This document shows positions 45,293 through 52,585 of a DNA stretch of 64,000 nt, piece after piece. The notes below the pieces were generated by a model that saw nothing but the letters and a program-made list of their open reading frames with translations, did not search any database and had not been told where the DNA came from. Positions within the stretch are counted from its first letter, which is position 1; every line of letters begins with the position of its first letter. Source of the stretch: Kibdelosporangium sp. MJ126-NF4 (GTDB taxonomy: Bacteria > Actinomycetota > Actinomycetes > Mycobacteriales > Pseudonocardiaceae). The stretch is taken from assembly GCF_000826545.1 (NCBI RefSeq), contig NZ_CDME01000011.1, positions 336,001 to 400,000 of the forward strand, written 5' to 3'. Position numbers and translations under genes: made by a program.

Positions 45293-47494
45293 CTACCGGA
45301 GGAACGGGAAGGACCAGAAGTTGTCCAGGAAGATCATCGCGTCGGGCTTGCCGTTCTCCGTCACGGACTTCCGGTTCACCTCGGCGATCACGTCGGGCAG
45401 GCCGGTCGCCGCCCAGTCCGGACTGATCCAGTAGTTGAGGTGGTAGCCCTCACCGAACTTGGCGCCGGTGGAGGACCAGAACTGGTGTGTGCGGGCATAG
45501 AAGTCGACCGTGGACGACGGGCCCGAGCGCCAGATCTGGTCGAGGCCAGGGCCGCCGCTGCCGAGGATGGCCATCTTCAGGTTCGCCTCGTCGAGGTGCC
45601 GTGGCTCGGTCGGGCCGTCGGTGAACTCGGGACTGGCGAGTCCGACGACGTCGATGACCCGGTTGCGGATTTCGTAGGGCAGGACGCCCGCGTCGCCGAC
45701 CGCGATGGCGCCCGGCGGCAGCTTGACGCTCGCGATGGCCGCACCGAGCGCCTCGTGCGCGTATTCGAGGCGGTACCGGTACGCGGTCCACGACATCATG
45801 TCGCTCACGCTCATGAAGCCGATGCCCAGCGCGAGCCCCACCGTGGCCACGCCCAGCGCGCCACGGACCCGCAGCGCGACACCACAGATCACGGCGGCGA
45901 GCACGACCACACCCACGAGAAGCGGCACGACGGCCGTCTTGAGGTCCAGTGGTTCCCACGCCAACACGGTCACCATGGCCACGCCGACGGCCAGCAGGGC
46001 GCCGAGCGACCGCGCGGGGTCGCCGTTCTCGTCCCCGCCGATCAGCGGACGACTGAGGGCGACCAGCACAACCGGGAAGAGCAACTGCCAGTAGTACCGG
46101 TGCGCCGGGTCCATCACCAGGTTGGAGTTCTTGTACAGCCCGAGCACGACGGCAGCGGACAACACCGCGAGCAGGAGTGGGGCGAGGTCGCGGACCAGGG
46201 TGGCCCGGTCGGGGCGAGGTGCGTCGTCGGCGCGCCGGTAGAGCACTAGGCACACCAGTGCGGCGAGCACCGCGACGCCGAGAGCAGGCGCCAGCGCGGC
46301 AGCGGTGTCGATCACCTTCATCCCAAATGGACGATCCACAGCGGACTTCTGGTAGAAGCTGTTCGGGAAGAACTTTCCGAAGTAGATCCAGCGGATCAAC
46401 CAGTAGACCGCCCACCCACCGAGTACCGCGATCGCGCCCTTGACAGTGGCGCGCGAGCGGTCCGTCAGCAACACGAGTCCGATCGCGGACGCGGTGAAGA
46501 CGATGCCCTCCGGCCTGCTCAGCGCGACGGCACCGGCGACCAGGAACCCGGTCGTGCCGAGCTGTCCCGTGCGGTGGACCAGCGCGAACAGCCAACCGAT
46601 CAGCAACGCGAACGATGCCGTCTCCAGGCCGTGGTAGAGCTGCAGGAAGAACACGGGGCTGGCCAGCGCGACCGCGAGCAGCAGGAACTCCTGCCGCTTC
46701 GGCAGGCCGAACTGCCGCACGACCACGACGTAGCCCGCGACGATGCCGAGCGAGACGAGCTTGAAGAACAGCTCGGCCGAGATGCCCAGCAACGCGGGAA
46801 CGATCGAGGCGATGGCGTACAGCGGGTTCGTGTACGCCTCGACCAGCGGCCCGTCGGCGTTCCAGTTCCACCGTCCTGATTGGATCAGCGTCTCGCCGTA
46901 GCGCCACGTGATGAACGAGTCATCCAAAGTAGACCGAATGAGAACGAAGCTCATCGCGAACGCGACGAGCCCGAGCACGAGATAGGCCCAGCTCCACCGG
47001 TCGCCCTCGCGCAGCCGAGCCACGAACTCGGCGACCCGGCCAGGCTTCTTGTCCTTTGCCTGCTGCTCGGCGGCGAACTCCCGCCACGCGGTCAGCGTGT
47101 CCTCGGCGGCAGGGCCTGTCAAAGCGTCCTCGCCGATCCGGACAAAGCACAGGTCACCGTCCGGTTCGAGCACCGCGACCTTGCGCCGGACATCGTCGGC
47201 GACCGACACCAGCTCGGTACCTGGCGGGCTCGTGCGGAACTCCTCCCAGGCCTCGATCGGACTGGTGAACTCGGCCGCGTCGTCACCCGATGACAGCCGC
47301 ACGAGGAAGCTGGTGGCAGTCAGATCTGGTGCGGGCGCGAGCAGTTCGGCAAGCAGATCGGCCGCACCGGAGGCGGCGAGCTCGTCAGTCGACTCCGCGA
47401 GAGCGGGATCCCGCTCCGCGTTCTCCAGCAGCAGCGCCAGACGCCCGCGGACATCCACGGCCCCCTGCGCGAGCGCATGGTCGAGCTCGGTCAC
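45293..47494 (-). CDS. GT-C superfamily membrane glycosyltransferase (AftB-like) with N-terminal cytosolic domain
   Basis: A 733-residue protein. Residues ~1-165 are soluble and acidic (NAERDPALAEST, GPAAEDTLTAWREFAAEQQ). Then come about ten membrane helices, and a soluble C-terminal domain of ~180 residues. Just after the first helix is TLDDSFITWRYGETLIQSG, the Asp-Asp loop of polyprenyl-phosphate-dependent GT-C enzymes, followed by AYTNPLYA. AftB-type arabinofuranosyltransferases look similar. It probably adds a sugar to cell-wall polysaccharide outside the membrane. The extra N-terminal domain is not part of the usual architecture I know. Confidence 0.75.
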   Translation of the reverse strand: MTELDHALAQGAVDVRGRLALLLENAERDPALAESTDELAASGAADLLAELLAPAPDLTATSFLVRLSSGDDAAEFTSPIEAWEEFRTSPPGTELVSVADDVRRKVAVLEPDGDLCFVRIGEDALTGPAAEDTLTAWREFAAEQQAKDKKPGRVAEFVARLREGDRWSWAYLVLGLVAFAMSFVLIRSTLDDSFITWRYGETLIQSGRWNWNADGPLVEAYTNPLYAIASIVPALLGISAELFFKLVSLGIVAGYVVVVRQFGLPKRQEFLLLAVALASPVFFLQLYHGLETASFALLIGWLFALVHRTGQLGTTGFLVAGAVALSRPEGIVFTASAIGLVLLTDRSRATVKGAIAVLGGWAVYWLIRWIYFGKFFPNSFYQKSAVDRPFGMKVIDTAAALAPALGVAVLAALVCLVLYRRADDAPRPDRATLVRDLAPLLLAVLSAAVVLGLYKNSNLVMDPAHRYYWQLLFPVVLVALSRPLIGGDENGDPARSLGALLAVGVAMVTVLAWEPLDLKTAVVPLLVGVVVLAAVICGVALRVRGALGVATVGLALGIGFMSVSDMMSWTAYRYRLEYAHEALGAAIASVKLPPGAIAVGDAGVLPYEIRNRVIDVVGLASPEFTDGPTEPRHLDEANLKMAILGSGGPGLDQIWRSGPSSTVDFYARTHQFWSSTGAKFGEGYHLNYWISPDWAATGLPDVIAEVNRKSVTENGKPDAMIFLDNFWSFPFLR

Positions 47495-47790
47495 ATCGTC
47501 TCCCAGTCACCAGGACACCCGGATGGTCCGGGAGAACGTGACTCAGGCAACAGCCGCAGTCAACGCGAAACCCCACCCAGCGCCGAAAACGACACCATCG
47601 GGCGACACACGGGCGTGCAGGGTCAGCGTTTACGCAGCGAACGTGAGGTCCGAGAAGGCTGCGAATGATTGATCCGGCTGGATTGAACAGCTGGTTCGAT
47701 GTTTGTTGTTGTTGGCGGGCCGCCGGGCCAGGGGTCCCGGAAATATGAGTTTGTCCAGGTCGCAAGCAGCTGACTGCCGCCGAGCGTGGT

Positions 47791-48012
47791 TTGCTTGCCG
47801 CGTTGGATCGCCTATGGCGAGAGCGTGCCGTGACCTCCATGTTTGCACCTGTGGCAATCGATGCCGCCTACTTGATGATACAGAAGACCGCGAAGTACAT
47901 AGCCGCCCTGGATGACAAAGGCAAATCCAACCCGGACACTTCAGCTGTGTATGAAGAGGCCTTGGGTCAGATGATCCGCACCATGCCGGGAGCACCCGCT
48001 GACCTGGCGTAG
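47791..48012 (+). CDS. Hypothetical small protein, possibly truncated
   Basis: A 73-residue frame from a TTG. It reads LAALDRLWRERAVTSMFAP then a helical stretch AAYLMIQKTAKYIAALDDKG, ending GQMIRTMPGAPADLA. The frame is open upstream to 47749 with coding-like sequence (KQLTAAERGL) but no normal start codon there, so it may be a 5'-truncated or frameshifted gene. The region has lower GC than its neighbours. I do not recognise it. Confidence 0.35.
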   Translation: MLAALDRLWRERAVTSMFAPVAIDAAYLMIQKTAKYIAALDDKGKSNPDTSAVYEEALGQMIRTMPGAPADLA

Positions 48013-48067
48013 CGTGTAGCGCCCGGTCAGCGGGTGCTCCAGGTCGAACGATCAGTTCCGACGACAG

Positions 48068-48523
48068 TCAGGTCACCACAACCACCCGAGTATCGCTCCA
48101 CCCCCAGGACACAGCCCACGCACCGGCCCGGACGTGCATCTTCCCGTCCGTGTCCAAATCTCCCGAACCTTCGAACGGCATGTCGCGGCCCTCACCTCCA
48201 GGACACTTGCCCTCACTCGTCTTCCACGCTTCCTTGCTGGACCCGTACTGGACACCCAGCCAAGGCGTGACAGGGTTTTCGCCAGCGTTACACTTTCCTA
48301 TGACGTTCCCTTTGATCTCGTACCTGTTGCCGTCTCTGGTGACCTCTGCCGTCACCTCGACGTCATAGCGACTTGGCGTGCTGGTACCCCCGTAATGGTA
48401 TTCCACCCGCACAAAGACAGATCTGTCGGCGGCAGCGGCGGTCGGCGCCGCAAAGAAGCCCGCTGACAGGACAAGGACCATCCCGAGCACAGTCGAATTC
48501 AGGAAACTCAATTTTTTCCTCAT
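48068..48523 (-). CDS. Secreted hypothetical protein
   Basis: A 151-residue protein with a Sec signal peptide: KK near the start, a hydrophobic core LGMVLVLSAGFFA and an AxA-type end PTAAAADRS. The mature ~115 residues are beta-rich, with a Cys pair (GKCNAGENPV and GKCPGGEGRD) that could form a disulphide. Motifs YDVEVTAEVTRDGNRYEIKG and WAVSWGWSDTRVVVV suggest a small beta-sandwich. The ATG at 48523 is chosen for signal-peptide fit. Function unknown. It stands alone in a gene-poor stretch. Confidence 0.72.
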   Translation of the reverse strand: MRKKLSFLNSTVLGMVLVLSAGFFAAPTAAAADRSVFVRVEYHYGGTSTPSRYDVEVTAEVTRDGNRYEIKGNVIGKCNAGENPVTPWLGVQYGSSKEAWKTSEGKCPGGEGRDMPFEGSGDLDTDGKMHVRAGAWAVSWGWSDTRVVVVT

Positions 48524-49053
48524 GCCCGCAAGGTAGTCTTCGGAAACTGTGACACACAACAACCTCGGCCATTCAGCCCCATTCGAGGCGGAAGCTACGT
48601 CCGGAGGGTCAGTGTCCGCCTACCACGACACCGAAAGCGTTACAGGTCCGATTTGTCAAAACCACCTCCACGAGGCTTCCCACGACTCGATGAGGTGAAT
48701 CCGCGCCAGGCCTGCGACTTCATCCGTGACGATGGGAAGGCCGAAACGATCACCCACTCGCCGGGTGGGCTCCGGTGTGCGCCACGATGAATTCCGGCGG
48801 TTTCGCAAGGAGCACGCCTGATCGTTCAAGCAATCCCCAACATCGGACCATCAGCACCCGTACTTGATATCGGACTCGCTGGCGAACCGGGCGCGATGTA
48901 CTACCCCGGAGATGAATGTCCGGATGGCTGCTTCAGCGCGGGAACAGACGGGAACCCGCTATGACACACCGGGGATGCCATAGCGGGTCTTATGCCACTA
49001 CCAGCTGGTTTGACAGTTCCCGCCAGGCCTGGCATGGCCTTGGCGTTTTTCGG
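48524..49053. other. Gene-poor stretch with a hairpin and possible gene remnants
   Basis: No convincing intact gene. A hairpin ACCCGCTATG / CATAGCGGGT lies at 48954-48988. On the plus strand, reading to a TGA at about 48962, a frame containing GAMYYPGDECPDGCFSAG looks protein-like but has no start codon. Together with the minus-strand fragment at 48656-48808 this suggests decayed genes. Confidence 0.4.
48656..48808 (-). pseudogene. Possible gene remnant
   Basis: A 50-codon frame from a TTG that reads TRRVGDRFGLPIVTDEVAGL then ARIHLIESWEASWRWF and a stop. Composition looks like a real protein C-terminus, but there is no clear ribosome-binding site or recognisable family. It may be a fragment of a lost gene. 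Low confidence. Confidence 0.25.
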
Positions 49054-50127
49054 CTATACGTTGAACCTGAACTCCACGACGTCGCCGTCGGCCATGACGT
49101 AGCCCTTGCCTTCCATGCGGACCTTGCCCGCGGCCTTGGCGGCGGCCATCGAGCCCGCGGCGATGAGGTCGTCGTACGAGACGATCTCGGCCTTGATGAA
49201 GCCGCGCTCGAAGTCGGTGTGGATGACACCGGCGGCCTGGGGGGCGGTGTCGCCTGTGCGGATGGTCCACGCGCGGGCTTCCTTCGGCCCTGCGGTCAGG
49301 TACGTCTGCAGGCCGAGCGTGTGGAAACCGGCGCGGGCCAGTGAGTACAGGCCCGGCTCGTCCTGACCGATCGACTCGAGGAGTTCGCGGCGGGACTCGT
49401 CGTCCAGCTCCAGCAGTTCCGCTTCCACCTTGGCGTCGAGGAAGACCGCGTCGGCCGGGGCGACGAGCTTCTCCAGTTCCGCGCGCCGTGCCGGGTCGGT
49501 CAGCACTGCCTCGTCGGCGTTGAAGACGTACAGGAACGGCTTGAGCGTCAACAGGCTCAGCTCGCGCAGCAGGGTCGCGTCGACGTCCGCCGAGAAGAGG
49601 GTCTTGCCCGAGTTGAGGATCTCCTGCGCGTTCTTCGCCGCGTCGAGGGCGGGCTTGGCCTCCTTGCGGGTGCGCGCCTCCTTCTCCAGGCGCGACAGGG
49701 CTTTGTCGATCGTCTGCAGGTCCGCGAGGATCAGTTCCGTGTTGATCGTCTCGATGTCGCTCAACGGGTCGACCGTACCGGCGACGTGAACCACGTCCGG
49801 GTCGTCGAAGACGCGGATCACCTGGCAGATCGCGTTGGCCTCACGGATGTTCGCCAGGAACTTGTTGCCGAGCCCCTCGCCTTCCGACGCACCCTTGACG
49901 ATGCCCGCGATGTCCACGAACGACACCACCGCGGGCACGGTCCGCTCGGACGAGAACACCTCGGCGAGCTTGTCCAGCCGCGGGTCGGGCAGCGGGACGA
50001 CACCGACGTTCGGCTCGATCGTCGCGAACGGGTAGTTCGCCGCCAGCACGTCGTTGTTGGTCAGCGCGTTGAACAGGGTGGACTTGCCGACGTTCGGCAG
50101 GCCGACGATCCCAAGGGTGAGGCTCAC
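49054..50127 (-). CDS. ychF: Redox-regulated ATPase YchF (OLA1 family)
   Basis: A 357-residue TRAFAC-class P-loop protein preferring ATP. The P-loop GLPNVGKST is at residues 9-17, the G2/G3 region YPFATIEPN then FVDIAGIVKGASEGEGLGN, and the TGS domain at the C-terminus ends RMEGKGYVMADGDVVEFRF. It binds the ribosome and is linked to stress control of translation. The start is a GTG at 50127, with a TAGACT box 8 bases upstream. It is near ispH/xseAB in mycobacteria as well. Confidence 0.95.
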   Translation of the reverse strand: MSLTLGIVGLPNVGKSTLFNALTNNDVLAANYPFATIEPNVGVVPLPDPRLDKLAEVFSSERTVPAVVSFVDIAGIVKGASEGEGLGNKFLANIREANAICQVIRVFDDPDVVHVAGTVDPLSDIETINTELILADLQTIDKALSRLEKEARTRKEAKPALDAAKNAQEILNSGKTLFSADVDATLLRELSLLTLKPFLYVFNADEAVLTDPARRAELEKLVAPADAVFLDAKVEAELLELDDESRRELLESIGQDEPGLYSLARAGFHTLGLQTYLTAGPKEARAWTIRTGDTAPQAAGVIHTDFERGFIKAEIVSYDDLIAAGSMAAAKAAGKVRMEGKGYVMADGDVVEFRFNV

Positions 50128-50275
50128 GACGAACCAGTCTAACGACCCTGTATATAGGAGGAGATTTATATATCCTTCTTATTATCTTCCCTGCTCAACC
50201 TCGTCGCGACGAACCATCGACGGCAATGTCTGATTTCCGCTAGTCCAGCCGGTGCGACGGACGTACGGTCGAGGC

Positions 50276-51715
50276 ATGTTCATCGACACGGAACGCGGGT
50301 ACCGAGCCGTCGCTTCCCGGGATCCCCGGTTCGACGGCCAGTTCATCCTCGCGGTCCGTACCACCGGCATCTACTGCAGGCCCTCATGCCCCGCGACCAC
50401 CCCCAAGCGCCGCAACGTCGAGTTCTACGCGACAGCAGCGGCTGCCCAGGCGGCCGGGTACCGGGCCTGTCGCCGATGCCTGCCGGACGCGGTGCCCGGC
50501 TCGCCGGAGTGGAATCTGCGGGCCGACCTGGCCGGACGGGCGATGCGACTGATCTCGGACGGGATCGTGGAGCGCGAGGGCGTCCCCGGACTGGCCGCCC
50601 GCCTCGGCTACTCGGAACGGCACGTCACCCGGATGCTCACCGCCGAACTCGGCGCGAGCCCGTTGGCACTGGCCAGGGCACATAGGGCGCATTCGGCACG
50701 GCTGTTGATCGAGACCACGCCGCTGTCCTTCGCCGACGTGGCGTTCGCGGCCGGGTTCGCGAGCATCCGGCAGTTCAACGACACCATCCGCGCGGTGTTC
50801 GCGGCCACACCGACCCAACTGCGCGTCGGCGCGAAACGCCACCGTCCACTGTCGACGGCCGGGAAGGTCAACCTGCGACTGGCGTTCCGACAGCCCTACG
50901 ACGGCACCGGAGTCCTCGAATTCCTCAAAGCACGAGCAGTCAACGGAGTCGAGGACGCCGACGGCGGCTACGCACGGACGCTGCGCCTGCCACACGGCAC
51001 CGGGACAGCAAGGATGTACCCGACGCCCGACCACATCGACTGCACGCTGCGCCTGTCGGACATGCGTGACCTCGGCAGCGCGGTAGCCAGGCTCCGCAGG
51101 CTGTTCGACCTGGACGCCGACCCCTGCGCAGTCGACGAACTGCTGGTCAAGGACCAGGCACTCGAACCATGGGTGCTCAAGACACCAGGCATCCGAGTCC
51201 CCGGCAGCGTGGACGGCCCGGAGATCGTGTTGCGCGCCCTCATCGGCCAACAGATCACGGTCGCAGCCGCCCGCACAGCCCTGAGCCGCCTCACCGACGC
51301 CCTCGGCGAGCGCCTCGAAGCACCAGACGGCACCCTCACAACACTGTTCCCCACGCCCGCAGCGATCGCAGAACACGGCGCAGAGGTACTGACCGGCCCA
51401 CGCAAGCGAATCGAAACGATCGTGACCGTCAGCGCAGCGATCGCATCCGGCGACCTCGACGTACACGTGGGCGCCGACCCCGACGAGCTCGCAACCCAAC
51501 TGGAAGCGTTCAGCGGCATCGGCCCATGGACATCGAGCTACGTGCGGATGCGAGTACTGGGAGCCCCTGACATGCTGCTGCCCGGCGACGTAGCGCTGCG
51601 CAAGGGAGCGGAGAAACTGGGTATCACCGACCTCGCCACGCGGTCCGCGGCGTGGGCGCCTTGGCGCTCATACGCGGGCATGCACCTGTGGCGAGCAGAC
51701 TTGAGGACATCATGA
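50276..51715 (+). CDS. Ada-type regulator fused to AlkA 3-methyladenine DNA glycosylase
   Basis: A 479-residue fusion. Residues ~10-75 are the Ada zinc domain with Cys34, Cys38, Cys65 and Cys68 (GIYCRPSCP and RACRRCLPD); one Cys accepts methyl groups from DNA phosphotriesters. An AraC helix-turn-helix follows (LAARLGYSERHVTRML, then ASIRQFNDTIRAVFAATP). The rest is AlkA: an N-terminal AlkA domain and a HhH-GPD core with ALIGQQITVAAARTAL and a catalytic Asp near LLPGDVALRKG. The ATG at 50276 lies 6 bases after a TACGGT -10 box. It both senses alkylation and excises damaged bases, and it is coupled to ogt. Confidence 0.93.
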   Translation: MFIDTERGYRAVASRDPRFDGQFILAVRTTGIYCRPSCPATTPKRRNVEFYATAAAAQAAGYRACRRCLPDAVPGSPEWNLRADLAGRAMRLISDGIVEREGVPGLAARLGYSERHVTRMLTAELGASPLALARAHRAHSARLLIETTPLSFADVAFAAGFASIRQFNDTIRAVFAATPTQLRVGAKRHRPLSTAGKVNLRLAFRQPYDGTGVLEFLKARAVNGVEDADGGYARTLRLPHGTGTARMYPTPDHIDCTLRLSDMRDLGSAVARLRRLFDLDADPCAVDELLVKDQALEPWVLKTPGIRVPGSVDGPEIVLRALIGQQITVAAARTALSRLTDALGERLEAPDGTLTTLFPTPAAIAEHGAEVLTGPRKRIETIVTVSAAIASGDLDVHVGADPDELATQLEAFSGIGPWTSSYVRMRVLGAPDMLLPGDVALRKGAEKLGITDLATRSAAWAPWRSYAGMHLWRADLRTS

Positions 51716-52221
51716 CTTCCTATTCTGTTGTGGACACACCAATCGGCCCGTTCACCGCAGTAGTGCGAGACGACGAGGTACTCGCCTCCGGATGGACCGG
51801 CGACGTCAACGACCTGCTCGGCCTGATCCACCCCACACTCCGGCCAACCGAGGCACGGGAACTGCACGACCTCGGCCGGATCACCAAAGCCGTAACCGAG
51901 TACCACTCGGGCAACGTCTCCGCCATCGAGGATATCCCGGTGAACCAGCGCTCCGGCGAGTTCATCCAGCAAGCATGGAAGGTGCTGCGAACGGTCCCCG
52001 CCGGAGAGCCCGTGACGTACGCGCAGTTCGCCGAGCTCGCCGGGCGCCCTGTTGCAGTTCGGGCCGCAGCCAGCGCTTGTGCACGCAATCCGATCGCGCT
52101 TTTCGTTCCGTGCCACCGAGTCCTGCGGACCGACGGCGGAATAGGAGGCTTCCGCTGGGGCGTACCAGCAAAACGGTGGCTGCTGGAGCATGAACAACGA
52201 CCGGTGGCTCCTGCGCGCTAG
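51712..52221 (+). CDS. ogt: Methylated-DNA-[protein]-cysteine S-methyltransferase
   Basis: A 169-residue suicide repair protein that removes methyl groups from O6-methylguanine. The acceptor Cys is in FVPCHRV near residue 133, followed by GGIGGFRWG. TYAQFAELAGRPVAVRAAA is the DNA-binding helix-turn-helix. The ATG overlaps the Ada-AlkA stop (ATGA), forming an adaptive-response operon. Its 3' end runs into a direct-repeat region. Confidence 0.93.
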   Translation: MTSYSVVDTPIGPFTAVVRDDEVLASGWTGDVNDLLGLIHPTLRPTEARELHDLGRITKAVTEYHSGNVSAIEDIPVNQRSGEFIQQAWKVLRTVPAGEPVTYAQFAELAGRPVAVRAAASACARNPIALFVPCHRVLRTDGGIGGFRWGVPAKRWLLEHEQRPVAPAR

Positions 52222-52585
52222 CGCAGAGGGGTGCTGGCGGCTCGCGCGCCAGCGCGGAGGGGTGCTTCGGGTGTGTTCCCTTCCGTATGGCCTGGGCGCA
52301 GCCAAACCACGACGGGTCAGGAGGTCGGCCTACCCAAACCGACCCACAGCGCAGGCTATACCGACCTCTTGACCCGTTGTGGTTTCCTCCGGCAGGCCAT
52401 ACGGAAGGGGACACACCCGCCTCCACCTGACCCACAAAAACACTAGAACGACGAGCCCATGGCTCCAGATCCTGTGTTCCCCTTTTGGCGGCCTGCCTCC
52501 CGGCGAGGGACCCGTCTTGTCAAGCCAAAAGACAAGAGAGCGACGGAAAGACACTGAGCCACGAATCACTTACTCGAGCAACTAC
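52222..52585. other. Non-coding stretch between ogt and sbcC
   Basis: No gene seen. It begins with the second copy of a ~30-base direct repeat around GCGCRGAGGGGTGCT (the first copy overlaps the ogt stop), then holds the long foldback at 52269-52418. The remaining ~165 bases to the sbcC stop are plain. Confidence 0.6.
52269..52418. repeat. Long two-stem foldback
   Basis: The outer arms 52269-52294 and 52393-52418 pair over 26 bases with one G-T mismatch (GGGTGTGTTCCCTTCCGTAT and on). The inner arms 52304-52328 and 52361-52385 pair over 25 bases with two such mismatches. A 32-base terminal loop and small internal loops (9 and 7 bases) separate them. The mismatches are all wobble-type, which suggests selection on RNA structure. 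Confidence 0.8.

Noticed and set aside
48788..48962. Small plus-strand gene ending near 48962
   Set aside because: The protein-like frame has no ATG, GTG or TTG start after the upstream stop, so I treat it as a remnant only.
50130..50250. AT-rich stretch between ychF and ada-alkA as a tRNA or mobile end
   Set aside because: No cloverleaf or T-loop sequence and no inverted ends; it is a short promoter region.
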